Origin: Nocardioides ferulae
GTDB lineage: Bacteria; Actinomycetota; Actinomycetes; Propionibacteriales; Nocardioidaceae
DNA: 64,000 nt
Direction of reading: 5' to 3'
Assembly: GCF_003660455.1 (NCBI RefSeq)
Contig: NZ_QZVR01000001.1
Coordinates: 62,001-126,000 of the forward strand
How positions within the stretch are numbered: the first letter of the stretch is position 1; each line of letters begins with the position of its first letter. Positions 36,526-44,785 of the stretch are shown here, piece after piece. A program made the position numbers and the translations under genes. Under the pieces are notes generated by a model. The model made no database searches and was not told where the DNA came from. It was given only the letters and a program-made list of their open reading frames with translations.

Positions 36526-36661
36526 ACCCCTACATCGCGCGAGGTGGTCGCTGCGTTACGCCTGCTCCGAAGAAACACCCCGAAGGGTGGAGCTGGTCCA
36601 GACGGGTCGCCGGACGGCGGTGCCTTAGGTTGTGCCTCCAGACGTGAGGAGCGGGGGAGCC

Positions 36662-37468
36662 ATGAGGTCCTTGGCGGGGCGGGTGGTCGTGGTCACCGGC
36701 AGCACTCGGGGGTTCGGGCGGGTGCTGGTGGGGCTGGCGGCGCAACGCGGTGCCCGGGTCGTGGTCACGGGACCGTGGGCCGAGGAGGCCGAGGACGTCG
36801 CCGCCGAGCTGCGGAGCCGGGGCCTGGATGCCCTGGGGGTCGCCTGCGACGTGACCGAGGGCGAGCAGGTCGAGCTGCTCGCCGAGCGGGCGGTCGCGGC
36901 GTACGGGCGGCTGGACGCGTGGGTGAACAACGCCGCGACGAGCAATCCGGTGGGCCGCGCGTTCGATCTGGACCCGGCCGAGTTCCGGCGGGCGATCGAG
37001 GTCAACGCGATGGGCACCTTCCACGGCACTCGGGCGGCTGTGACGCGGATGCTCGCCGGTGGCGGCACGGTCGTCAACGTGCTGGGCCGAGGCGACAACG
37101 CCCGCGCGACCGCCTACACCTCGCCGTACGGCGCCAGCAAGGCGTGGGTCGGCGGGTTCACCCGGAGCGTCCGGAAGGAGTACGCCGGCACCGGCGTCCA
37201 CGTCGTCGGCTTCAACCCGGGGATGATGCTCACCGAGAAGCTGCTCGACTCCCATGCCGTCGGCGAGCAGGGGGAGAAGATGATGAAGCCGTTCGCGGTG
37301 GTGCGTGAGGTGTTCGCCGACCCGCCGGAGGTGGCCGCCCGCCGCCTGCTCGCGGTGCTGGCCGACCCGCACCCGCCGGCGTCGGTCAACCTGCTGGGCC
37401 CGCTCGGTGCCGGACGGCACGCGGCCCGGTTCGCGGTACGCCGAGCGGGTGCCGCGGTGCGTGGATAG
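36662..37468 (+). CDS. short-chain dehydrogenase/reductase
   Basis: A 268-residue SDR with the cofactor loop TGSTRGFG (instead of the common TGxxxGIG), WVNNAATSNP and the active-site YGASK. The Thr-Gly-Ser-Thr-Arg start of the loop often indicates NADP(H). The substrate is unknown. The ATG at 36662 has GCGGGGGAG 3 nt upstream, and TAGGTT at ~36626-36631 is a possible -10. It is monocistronic by orientation, being divergent from the STAS gene. Confidence 0.9.
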   Translation: MRSLAGRVVVVTGSTRGFGRVLVGLAAQRGARVVVTGPWAEEAEDVAAELRSRGLDALGVACDVTEGEQVELLAERAVAAYGRLDAWVNNAATSNPVGRAFDLDPAEFRRAIEVNAMGTFHGTRAAVTRMLAGGGTVVNVLGRGDNARATAYTSPYGASKAWVGGFTRSVRKEYAGTGVHVVGFNPGMMLTEKLLDSHAVGEQGEKMMKPFAVVREVFADPPEVAARRLLAVLADPHPPASVNLLGPLGAGRHAARFAVRRAGAAVRG

Positions 37469-37639
37469 CGTGGGGGCGCGGCCACGCACTGACGGGCAGG
37501 GGAGTCGCTGGCCGGCTCCGGTCGCGCGGCGCGTCGGCGACCCGGACGGGCGAGCGGGGATGATGGCTGCGATCGCGGCAACCGGTCTAGGTCACGTCAT
37601 ACCGTCTAGTGTCGTGTCCCCCTGCCGCTGGGAGCTCTC

Positions 37640-39247
37640 ATGGTCGACGACTATCCGATCCTGACGTTGGTGCCGCCCCTGCTCGCGATCGGTCTGGTGG
37701 TGGCCACCCGCAAGGTGCTGTTGAGCCTGGGGCTGGGGGTCGTCTCGTCGGCGCTGCTGATCCAGGACTTCGCGCCCTGGGGCTCGCTGAAGGAGGTCCT
37801 GGGGGCGTTCGGTGACATCTTCTGGGTCGACGGCGGCGTGAACACCACCAAGGTCTACATCCTGGCCTTCACGCTGCTGCTCGGCGTGATCACCGCCTTC
37901 ATCATGATGTCGGGCGGCACGCGCGCCTTCGCCGACTGGGCCCAGACGAGGATCCGCTCTCGTCGCGGGGCCACGATGCTCCCGGCTGCGCTGGGGGTGG
38001 CGATCTTCGTCGACGACTACTTCAACGCGCTGGCGGTGGGCCAGGTCAGCCGACCGGTGACCGACTCCCATCGGGTCTCCCGGGCCAAGCTGGCCTACCT
38101 GGTCGACTCCACCTCGGCGCCGGTGGCCGTGCTCGCGCCGTTCTCGAGCTGGGGGGCGTTCATCCTCGGCCTGATCGGGACCGAGGTCGCGGCCTCGTCG
38201 CTGGACCTCAGCGACATCGGCGCTTTCGTGCAGGCGGCCGGGGCCAACTACTACGCGTTCGCGGCGTTGCTCCTGGTGGCGCTGGTCGCCACGCTGCAGC
38301 TCGATCTCGGGCCGATGCGCACCGAGGAGCGGCGCGCGATCCTGCACGGCGAGTGCTTCGACAAGAGCTCCGAGATCCCCGGCCAGCTCTCCGAGGACCT
38401 CCCGGTGCACCGTCCGGGCGCGAAGCTCGCCCTGCTGGTGCCGTTCGCCGTGCTGGTGGTCGGCGTGCTCGGCGGCATCGTTTGGACCGGCCGGCGGTCG
38501 GCCGGCTCGTGGTCGATGGTCGACATCCTCGCCGAGACCGACGTCTCGCTCGCGCTGCTCCTCGGCGGTCTGCTGGGGGTGGCCGCGGCGATCTACTACT
38601 ACGTGCGCGACACCGCTGAGAACCCGAGGTTCGGCCGGGCCACCTTCGGACGCGGGTGGGTCGAGGGGGTGAAGTCGATGATGCCCGCCGTCAGCATCCT
38701 GGTCCTCGCGTGGATGCTGGGCGCGCTGATCGAGGGCCTCGGCACCGGGGAGTACCTCGCCGGGCTGATCGAGGACTCCTCGATCTCGCCGTCCTGGCTG
38801 ATCCCGCTGGTGTTCCTGGTCGCGGCCGCCATGGCCTTCGCCACGGGCACCTCGTGGGGATCCTTCGGGTTGCTTATCCCGCTCGCCGGGGGCATCCTCA
38901 ACTCCCTCGACGCCCCGGACCTGCTGCTCCCGGCGCTGGGCGCGGTCCTGGCCGGTGCGGTCGCCGGCGACCACGCCTCGCCGATCTCGGACACCACGAT
39001 CCTCAGCGCCACCGGAGCCGGGTGCAACGTGATCACCCACGTCACCACCCAGCTGCCGTACATGATCCTGGCTGTCGTCGCGTCGACGGTGGGCTACGTG
39101 ATGGTGGCGTTCGGCTCACCCGCGACGGTCGGCCTGGTGGTCACCTTGGGGGTCACTGCTGCGCTCGCGTTCCTCGCCCAGCGGCTGTGGGGGCCGACGG
39201 TCGACGAGGCGCAACTGTCCGAGCATCAGGGCTCCGGCTCTGCTTGA
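37640..39247 (+). CDS. NhaC-family Na+/H+ antiporter
   Basis: A 535-residue membrane protein with ~11-12 helices. The pattern LPAALGVAIFVDDYFNALAVG, DSTSAPVAVLAPFSSWGAF and SWGSFGLLIPLAGGI is typical of NhaC/YuiF antiporters and the related transporters of that family, so an organic-acid/Na+ exchanger is an alternative. The conserved GDHASPISDTTILSATG segment is also present. GGGAG lies 6 nt before the ATG. No terminator is evident. Confidence 0.88.
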   Translation: MVDDYPILTLVPPLLAIGLVVATRKVLLSLGLGVVSSALLIQDFAPWGSLKEVLGAFGDIFWVDGGVNTTKVYILAFTLLLGVITAFIMMSGGTRAFADWAQTRIRSRRGATMLPAALGVAIFVDDYFNALAVGQVSRPVTDSHRVSRAKLAYLVDSTSAPVAVLAPFSSWGAFILGLIGTEVAASSLDLSDIGAFVQAAGANYYAFAALLLVALVATLQLDLGPMRTEERRAILHGECFDKSSEIPGQLSEDLPVHRPGAKLALLVPFAVLVVGVLGGIVWTGRRSAGSWSMVDILAETDVSLALLLGGLLGVAAAIYYYVRDTAENPRFGRATFGRGWVEGVKSMMPAVSILVLAWMLGALIEGLGTGEYLAGLIEDSSISPSWLIPLVFLVAAAMAFATGTSWGSFGLLIPLAGGILNSLDAPDLLLPALGAVLAGAVAGDHASPISDTTILSATGAGCNVITHVTTQLPYMILAVVASTVGYVMVAFGSPATVGLVVTLGVTAALAFLAQRLWGPTVDEAQLSEHQGSGSA

Positions 39248-39408
39248 GCGGGTGCGTGACCTCTGGCCGCCCGGGTTGTCTGGCTGATTGCTGGCCGCCG
39301 ACTCGGGGGCTCGTGGCAGGTGGGCGGGGTGGAGAGGTGGAGCTGGGGTCGCCTCGTCCGGGCGAGAAACCGCTAGCGCCTCACGGGGCGGTCGCAGAGG
39401 ATGACCCG

Positions 39409-39639
39409 GTGAACCGACCCAGCGACTTCGAGTACAGAGTCGTCGGCGACGACGTGGTGATCAGTCACCACGGCCGCCGTGCGACGACGCTGCGCGGCCC
39501 CGCCGCGGTTCGCTTCATCGCTGACGTCGAGGACGACGATCCGCAAGAGCTGATGGCCAGGCTGACCGAAAACTACAAGCACGGCAACGAACGCACGGCC
39601 AGGAATCACCCACGGAACCGGGGCGCCGGCCGAGGCTGA
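39409..39639 (+). CDS. small conserved actinobacterial protein, unknown function
   Basis: A 76-residue protein (FEYRVVGDDVVISHHGRRAT, LRGPAAVRFIADVEDDDPQ, LMARLTENYKHGNER). The DVVISHHGR...LRG...MAR-NYK-GNER pattern recurs in small proteins of other actinobacteria, and a GAGG site lies 8 nt before the GTG start. The function is unknown. It ends 71 bp before a tRNA-Val on the other strand. Confidence 0.72.
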   Translation: MNRPSDFEYRVVGDDVVISHHGRRATTLRGPAAVRFIADVEDDDPQELMARLTENYKHGNERTARNHPRNRGAGRG

Positions 39640-39673
39640 CCTGGACCCGTGAGAATCGGGCCGCAAACAGAAA

Positions 39674-39695
39674 AGAGGCCCTCGTAGGGGCCTCT
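39674..39695 (-). terminator. intrinsic terminator of the tRNA cluster
   Basis: On the minus strand AGAGGCCC and GGGCCTCT pair around a 6-nt loop and are followed by TTTTCTGTTT, the only clear U-rich intrinsic terminator seen here. It ends the transcript of the three minus-strand tRNAs. Confidence 0.9.
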
Positions 39696-39710
39696 GAACT
39701 GTGAGCCTGG

Positions 39711-39782
39711 TGGGCGATACTGGGTTTGAACCAGTGACCTCTTCCGTGTCAAGGAAGCGCGCTACCACTGCGCCAATCGCCC
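39711..39782 (-). tRNA. tRNA-Val (GAC anticodon)
   Basis: Seventy-two bases fold as a cloverleaf: acceptor GGGCGAT/ATCGCCC with discriminator A, D-arm GCGCAGTGGTAGCGC, anticodon loop TTGACAC and T-loop TTCAAAC. CCA is not encoded. It differs from the Val-CAC tRNA at 40902 in only four positions. Confidence 0.95.
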
Positions 39783-39817
39783 GGGTCTTGAATTGTCCTG
39801 CGGTGGTGTGCGGTTGG

Positions 39818-39888
39818 AGGTGGGTACGGGATTTGAACCCGTGTACACGGATTTGCAGTCCGTTGCCTCGCCTCTCGGCCAACCCACC
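39818..39888 (-). tRNA. tRNA-Cys (GCA anticodon)
   Basis: Seventy-one bases, acceptor GGTGGGT/ACCCACC with discriminator T, anticodon loop CTGCAAA and T-loop TTCAAAT. It lies between the Val and Gly tRNAs, in the same orientation. Confidence 0.95.
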
Positions 39889-39919
39889 ACGGAGGCCAAA
39901 CCTGGGAGAGACCTCTCCG

Positions 39920-39992
39920 AGCGGACGACGAGGCTCGAACTCGCGACCTCAACCTTGGCAAGGTTGCGCTCTACCAACTGAGCTACGTCCGC
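39920..39992 (-). tRNA. tRNA-Gly (GCC anticodon)
   Basis: Seventy-three bases, acceptor GCGGACG/CGTCCGC with discriminator T, D-arm TAGCTCAGTTGGTAGAGC, anticodon loop TTGCCAA and T-loop TTCGAGC. First gene of the three-tRNA transcript, which ends in the terminator at 39674. Confidence 0.95.
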
Positions 39993-40091
39993 TTGCGCTC
40001 CGACCGAGGTCGGCGTGCGTCGAGAACAGTAGCCGAACCCCTCAGCGACGCAAAATTCGCCCCCCTCGGCGTGTCACGAGCGCGTGAACAG

Positions 40092-40129
40092 CGGGTGATC
40101 GCGGCCATGCCAGGCGGCGCGATCACCCG
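40092..40129. terminator. hairpin between the tRNA cluster and the SsgA-like gene
   Basis: CGGGTGATCGC (40092-40102) and its exact complement (40119-40129) pair around 16 nt. It would terminate the minus-strand SsgA-like gene. The rest of 39993-40249 shows no gene. Confidence 0.6.
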
Positions 40130-40249
40130 GCGGTGCGGAGGTGGAACGACCGTGTGCAGCGGGCGCGCGGCCCGGTGACCCGCCAGGTGCGGCAGGTCTG
40201 GCGCAGCCGGGAACCGGAGCTCCTCGAGCGCGTCCGGGGCGGGGGGCCC

Positions 40250-40675
40250 TCAGCTCGCCAGCAGGTAGTGGGTGAGTGCGTCGAGGTCGAGGTGCTCGCT
40301 CTCGGTGCCGATCGGCACCGCCGTGAGCGTCCGGCCCAGGAAGGCCTGGAGCGCCTCGCTGTCGGCCTGCGCCAGCAGGTGACCGTCGGGGGAGCGGAAC
40401 TCCATCACGAGCACGGCCCGGGAGTCCTCGTCGACGCTGGGCCACACGAGCACGTCGCCCTCGCCCTCGGGTCCGGCGAGGCCGCGCAGCAGCAGGGTGC
40501 GGGCCATCCACCAGCTCACGTCGGACCCGGCCGCGTGGAACGCCAGCTCCACGGCGTACGGGTCGTGCGGGTCGTAGTGGAAGGTCGCCTCGATCTCGAC
40601 GGGCCTCCCGAGCTGGTCGAGGCAGTGCAGGGTCAGGTCTTGCGAAGTGCCCCGGGAGATGGGTCGCTGGGTCAT
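40250..40675 (-). CDS. SsgA-like (SALP) cell division/sporulation family protein
   Basis: A 141-residue protein matching the SsgA family: FHYDPHDPYAVELAFH, WWMARTLLLRGLAGPEGEGD, VLVWPSVDEDSRAVLVMEFR and EALQAFLGRTLTAVPIGTE. In streptomycetes the family controls septum localisation in sporulation; non-sporulating relatives keep one copy, probably for division. The ATG at 40675 has GGAGG 6 nt upstream. It is divergent from the Val-CAC tRNA, and the ~225 bp between them probably hold both promoters (a TAAAGT -10 candidate at 40855-40860). Confidence 0.88.
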   Translation of the reverse strand: MTQRPISRGTSQDLTLHCLDQLGRPVEIEATFHYDPHDPYAVELAFHAAGSDVSWWMARTLLLRGLAGPEGEGDVLVWPSVDEDSRAVLVMEFRSPDGHLLAQADSEALQAFLGRTLTAVPIGTESEHLDLDALTHYLLAS

Positions 40676-40901
40676 CACGGTCCTCCGCTGCTGCAGATGC
40701 CTGGGTGCTGGGCGGGCGTCACCGGAGGGACGTCTCGTCGCGTCGTTCGTGACGCGAGTCCCGGGCAACAACCCCTGTGCTCTCCTGATCGGCAGGCAGG
40801 CGCGCGATGTGACCCGAAGCCGACCCGGAATGTGAGTCGTCGGCGGCGATGCGCTAAAGTCCCTGACCGCGGCCCAGCCTCCGAGCTCGGGACGCCGAGA
40901 C

Positions 40902-40973
40902 GGGCGATTGGCGCAGTGGTAGCGCGCTTCGTTCACACCGAAGAGGTCACTGGTTCGAACCCAGTATCGCCCA
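40902..40973 (+). tRNA. tRNA-Val (CAC anticodon)
   Basis: Seventy-two bases, acceptor GGGCGAT/ATCGCCC, anticodon loop TTCACAC and T-loop TTCGAAC. Compared with the Val-GAC tRNA it differs in the anticodon base, a compensated C-G to G-C anticodon-stem pair, and one T-loop base. A strong terminator follows. Confidence 0.95.
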
Positions 40974-40981
40974 CTCTGAGA

Positions 40982-41015
40982 CTCGAGGCCGGCCCCCACC
41001 AGGGCCGGCCTCGAG
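40982..41015 (+). terminator. 14-bp terminator of the Val-CAC tRNA
   Basis: CTCGAGGCCGGCCC (40982-40995) and its exact complement (41002-41015) pair around CCACCA, 8 nt after the tRNA. Confidence 0.85.
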
Positions 41016-41135
41016 CCGTCTCCGGGCCCTCCGGAGCGGGTTGCCGCCGGGGGGACTCCGTCACCTCCCGACCGCGTCCGGCAGCCGGGACCTTGGTCCC
41101 TGCCGCCTAAGTGACCCGCCAGTAACAATGGCTCC

Positions 41136-41594
41136 ATGAGCAGCCGGCATCACCCTCTGCGCGCCTCCCTGCGCATCGTCACCACCGTCTGGACCGCCCT
41201 CGTGGCCCTCTCGGCGTACGCCGGGGCGGTCGGCCTGATCGGCGGGGGGATCTCCTTCGGTGACGAGATCGACGAGCGGCTCCCCTTCGACAGCCTGGCC
41301 CTCGCCGGCCTCGCGCTCCTGCTGTTCGTGGCGCTGCCCGCGACCGTGGCCGCGGCGGCCACCTGGCGCCAAGGCCCCCGGGCACCCGATCAGGTCGCGG
41401 GCGCCGCGATCTTCCTGGTGTTCTGGATCGGGCTCGAGCTCTCCTTCATCCAGACCTACTCCTGGATGCACTCCGCGTTCTTGTTCATCGCCGTCGTGAC
41501 GCTGCTGCTGGCCCGCGCCATGCGGCGTACGCCGCCGCTGCCGCCGCGGCACGTCGCCCGGCGGCTGATGGTGCGGGCGGGCGAGCCCGTCTGA
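41136..41594 (+). CDS. four-helix membrane protein, unknown function
   Basis: A 152-residue protein with four hydrophobic segments (~15-37, 52-75, 88-105 and 109-126) between short polar loops, ending in an Arg/Pro-rich cytosolic tail. I do not recognise a family. AACAAT at 41124-41129 ends 6 nt before the ATG and may be a leaderless -10. It stands alone between the tRNA and thrS. Confidence 0.65.
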   Translation: MSSRHHPLRASLRIVTTVWTALVALSAYAGAVGLIGGGISFGDEIDERLPFDSLALAGLALLLFVALPATVAAAATWRQGPRAPDQVAGAAIFLVFWIGLELSFIQTYSWMHSAFLFIAVVTLLLARAMRRTPPLPPRHVARRLMVRAGEPV

Positions 41595-41675
41595 GGCATT
41601 CCCGGCCTCCGGTTGATCCGAGGTCGGGGATCCGGCCGGCCCGAAACCGGGCGGCGGGGCCACGCGGGCGGCCGA

Positions 41676-41681
41676 TACGAT
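41676..41681 (+). promoter_or_regulatory. possible -10 element of thrS
   Basis: TACGAT lies 62 bp before the GTG of thrS, leaving a ~55-nt leader with AGGAG before the start. No T-box-like antiterminator was found. Confidence 0.35.
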
Positions 41682-41743
41682 CGACGGACCCGTGGCGCCG
41701 CCGCGGGTGATCGCATCGCAGCCGACATCCCAGGAGCCTCTCC

Positions 41744-43732
41744 GTGTCCGACATCCAGGTCGTCCTTGCCCACGCCGACGCGCGCGAGGAACGGACGGTC
41801 ACGACGGGCACCAAGGCGTGGGAGCTGTTCGCCGAGGACCCGAGCGTGATCGCCGCCCGCGTCGACGGTGAGCTGCGCGACCTGGCCCACGAGCTCGCCC
41901 CCGGCGACGTCGTCGAGGGTGTCGCGATCGACAGCGACGACGGCCTCGCGATCCTGCGACACTCCACCGCGCACGTGCTGGCCCAGGCCGTGCAGGAGCT
42001 GTTCCCCGAGGCCAAGCTCGGCATCGGCCCGCCGGTCGAGAACGGCTTCTACTACGACTTCGACGTCGAGACCCCCTTCGTGCCCGAGGACCTCGAGAAG
42101 ATCGAGACCCGGATGCGCAAGATCATCAAGGAGGGCCAGCGGTTCACCCGCCGCGCGGTCACCGACGCCGAGGCCATCAACGAGCTCGCCGACGAGCCCT
42201 ACAAGATCGAGCTGATCGGCCTCAAGGGGTCGGGTCACGGCGAGGACGCCGCCGAAGGTGCCAGCGTCGAGGTCGGGGCCGGCGAGCTGACCATCTACGA
42301 CAACCACCGGCGCAACGGGGAGCTGGCCTGGAAGGACCTTTGCCGCGGCCCGCACCTGCCCACGACCAAGCGGATCCCGGCGTTCAAGCTGATGCGCTCC
42401 GCGGCGGCGTACTGGCGCGGCGACGAGAAGAACAAGCAGCTCCAGCGCATCTACGGCACCGCCTGGCCCAGCAAGGAGGACCTCGCGGCCTACCTCCACC
42501 GGCTCGAGGAGGCCGAGCGACGCGACCACCGCAAGCTCGGCCGCGAGCTCGACCTGTTCAGCTTCCCCGACGAGATCGGCTCGGGCCTGGTGGTGTTCCA
42601 CCCCAAGGGCGGGGTGATCAAGCGGGTGATGGAGGACTACGTCCGCCAGCGTCACATCGAGGAGGGCTTCTCCTACGTCGGCACCCCCCACATCTCCAAG
42701 GAGGGGCTCTTCCACACCTCCGGGCACCTGCCGTACTACGCCGACACGATGTTCCCGCCCATGGAGATGGAGGGCAGCAACTACTACCTCAAGGCGATGA
42801 ACTGCCCGATGCACAACCTGATCTTCAGGTCGCGCGGGCGGTCCTACCGCGAGCTGCCGCTGCGGCTGTTCGAGTTCGGGTCGGTCTACCGCTACGAGAA
42901 GTCCGGCGTCGTCCACGGGCTGACCCGGGTCCGCGGACTCACCCAGGACGACTCGCACTCCTACGTCACCCCCGAGCAGGCACCCGACGAGATCAAGCAC
43001 CTGCTCGAGTTCGTGCTCAGCCTGCTGCGCGACTTCGGTCTCGACGACTTCTACCTCGAGATGTCGACCCGCGACGACGCGAAGAAGGACAAGTTCGTCG
43101 GCTCCGACGACGACTGGGCGACCGCGACCGCCGTGCTCGAGGGGGTGGCCCGCGACACCGGCCTCGAGCTGGTGCCCGACCCCGGTGGTGCGGCGTTCTA
43201 CGGTCCGAAGATCTCGGTGCAGTGCCGCGACGCGATCGGCCGCACCTGGCAGATGTCGACCATCCAGTATGACTTCAACCAGCCCAAGGGCTTCGGCCTG
43301 GAGTACCAAGCCGCCGACGGCTCACGCCAGCAGCCGGTGATGATCCACTCGGCCAAGTTCGGTTCGCTCGAGCGCTTCTTCGGGGTGCTCGTCGAGCACT
43401 ACGCCGGCGCGTTCCCGCCCTGGCTGGCGCCGGTGCAGGTGCAGGGCATCCCGATCGCCGAACGGCACAACGACTACCTGTACGACGTCGCGAAGCGCCT
43501 GCAGGCGGCCGGCATCCGGGTCGAGGTCGACGACTCCGACGACCGGATGCAGAAGAAGATCCGCAACGCGCAGCTGCAGAAGGTGCCGTTCATGATGATC
43601 GCCGGCGACGACGACCTGGCTGCGGGAGCGGTGTCGTTCCGCTACCGCGACGGCCGCCAGGACAACGGCGTCTCGATCGACGAGGCGATCGCCCGGGTGA
43701 CGGCGGCCGTCGAGTCGCGCGAGCAGGTCTGA
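41744..43732 (+). CDS. thrS: threonyl-tRNA synthetase
   Basis: A 662-residue class II synthetase. The N-terminal TGS domain ([19 protein letters not shown]) and the editing domain ([29 protein letters not shown]) precede the catalytic core: [19 protein letters not shown], the zinc cysteine in [11 protein letters not shown] and motif 2 [16 protein letters not shown]. An anticodon-binding domain ends it. The GTG at 41744 has AGGAG about 8 nt upstream. In mycobacteria it is followed by the HIT gene, PIP synthase and others; here a lipoprotein gene, an AlkZ-like gene and others come between. Confidence 0.96.
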   Translation: MSDIQVVLAHADAREERTVTTGTKAWELFAEDPSVIAARVDGELRDLAHELAPGDVVEGVAIDSDDGLAILRHSTAHVLAQAVQELFPEAKLGIGPPVENGFYYDFDVETPFVPEDLEKIETRMRKIIKEGQRFTRRAVTDAEAINELADEPYKIELIGLKGSGHGEDAAEGASVEVGAGELTIYDNHRRNGELAWKDLCRGPHLPTTKRIPAFKLMRSAAAYWRGDEKNKQLQRIYGTAWPSKEDLAAYLHRLEEAERRDHRKLGRELDLFSFPDEIGSGLVVFHPKGGVIKRVMEDYVRQRHIEEGFSYVGTPHISKEGLFHTSGHLPYYADTMFPPMEMEGSNYYLKAMNCPMHNLIFRSRGRSYRELPLRLFEFGSVYRYEKSGVVHGLTRVRGLTQDDSHSYVTPEQAPDEIKHLLEFVLSLLRDFGLDDFYLEMSTRDDAKKDKFVGSDDDWATATAVLEGVARDTGLELVPDPGGAAFYGPKISVQCRDAIGRTWQMSTIQYDFNQPKGFGLEYQAADGSRQQPVMIHSAKFGSLERFFGVLVEHYAGAFPPWLAPVQVQGIPIAERHNDYLYDVAKRLQAAGIRVEVDDSDDRMQKKIRNAQLQKVPFMMIAGDDDLAAGAVSFRYRDGRQDNGVSIDEAIARVTAAVESREQV

Positions 43733-43761
43733 GCATCCGCGCAGCGCGGCTCTCGGGCTGG

Positions 43762-44709
43762 GTGGCCGCCGGCATGGCGGCCGCTCTGCTCGCCGCGTGC
43801 GGCGGCGACGAGCCCGGACCGCAGCCGGACGGCCCGCCGCCTTCGACGGAGGCGGGCCGGCCGTCCGCCGCCCCTGCCGAGCCGCCCGCCGACGACTCCG
43901 TGGAGCGGATGCGGCTGCTCGCCGCTGCCGCCGAGGCGCAGGCCGCGCTGCTCGCCGAGGAGTCGGCCAGCGAGGCCGGGCCGCTGCTCGCCGAGGGCAC
44001 CCTCGGAGCCGACGCCAGCTGGCCGCAGTGCCCCAAGGGGCTGGGCATCCCCGAGCGGCCGACGCTCGGTGCCCCGATGCCGCTGCCCGAGGCCCGCTAC
44101 GTCGTGCTCGGACTCACCAACGGGCCCGGCTACACCCCCAACCCCTGCCTGGCCGAGCAGGTCGCCTGGGCCCGTCGGCGCGACGTCCCGGTCGCGGCGT
44201 ACGCGGTGGCGAGCCTGCCCGACGCCGACCAGCTCGCCCAGCACCGCGACGACGGCCCGTACGACGGCGACGCGCCGCTGGGCGCGCTGCGCAACGCCGG
44301 CTACGCCCAGGCCCGCTACAACCTCGAGACGATGGCCGACGCCGACCTGGCCAGCCCGATCATCTGGATCGACGTCGAGCCGGTTCCCGACTTCGACTGG
44401 GGCCCCGACCTGGCGGCCAACGCGGCGGTGGTCGAGGGGCTGGCCCGCGCCTATCGCGACGCCGGCCTCGAGATCGGCGTCTACTCCACGCCGTACCTCT
44501 GGGCCGACGTGGTCGGCGACCTCCAGCTGGGCGTCCCCGAATGGCGGGCTGCCGGGCACACCTCCCGGACGGAGGCTGCCAGCCGCTGCGGGACCGAGTG
44601 GACCATCCAGGGCGGGGCGGCGGTGTTCGGCCAGTGGGTCGAGGCCGGTCGCGACCAGAACGTCACCTGCGTCGACCTGCACGCCGGCAACTGGTTCGAC
44701 CTCGGCTGA
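43762..44709 (+). CDS. lipoprotein with GH25-like TIM-barrel domain
   Basis: A secreted lipoprotein with lipobox LLAAC near the N-terminus, a Pro/Glu-rich linker and a TIM-barrel domain of ~220 residues (DASWPQCPKGLG, YVVLGLTNGPGY, SPIIWIDVEPVPDF with the DxE pair, GLEIGVYSTPYLWADV). It resembles glycoside-hydrolase-25-like domains, so peptidoglycan or another glycan may be the target. The only standard start, GTG 43762, leaves almost no positive n-region. The upstream codons read IRAARLSGW, so initiation at the CTG at 43729, overlapping the thrS stop, is plausible. Confidence 0.75.
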   Translation: MAAGMAAALLAACGGDEPGPQPDGPPPSTEAGRPSAAPAEPPADDSVERMRLLAAAAEAQAALLAEESASEAGPLLAEGTLGADASWPQCPKGLGIPERPTLGAPMPLPEARYVVLGLTNGPGYTPNPCLAEQVAWARRRDVPVAAYAVASLPDADQLAQHRDDGPYDGDAPLGALRNAGYAQARYNLETMADADLASPIIWIDVEPVPDFDWGPDLAANAAVVEGLARAYRDAGLEIGVYSTPYLWADVVGDLQLGVPEWRAAGHTSRTEAASRCGTEWTIQGGAAVFGQWVEAGRDQNVTCVDLHAGNWFDLG

Positions 44710-44773
44710 CGCCGAGTCCGCGCTTGCGCCGGCTGGGCGGGTCTGGGTCTGCCGTTGCGCCGACTCGGCGTCG

Positions 44774-44779
44774 TAGCGT
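44774..44779 (+). promoter_or_regulatory. -10 element of the AlkZ/YcaQ-like gene
   Basis: TAGCGT ends 6 nt before the ATG at 44786, a leaderless arrangement. Confidence 0.5.
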
Positions 44780-44785
44780 CACCCC

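Noticed and set aside
39699..40018. Short ORFs across the tRNA cluster
   Set aside because: They contain the tell-tale tRNA translations (for example EVTGSNPVSPT) and lie on tRNA genes.
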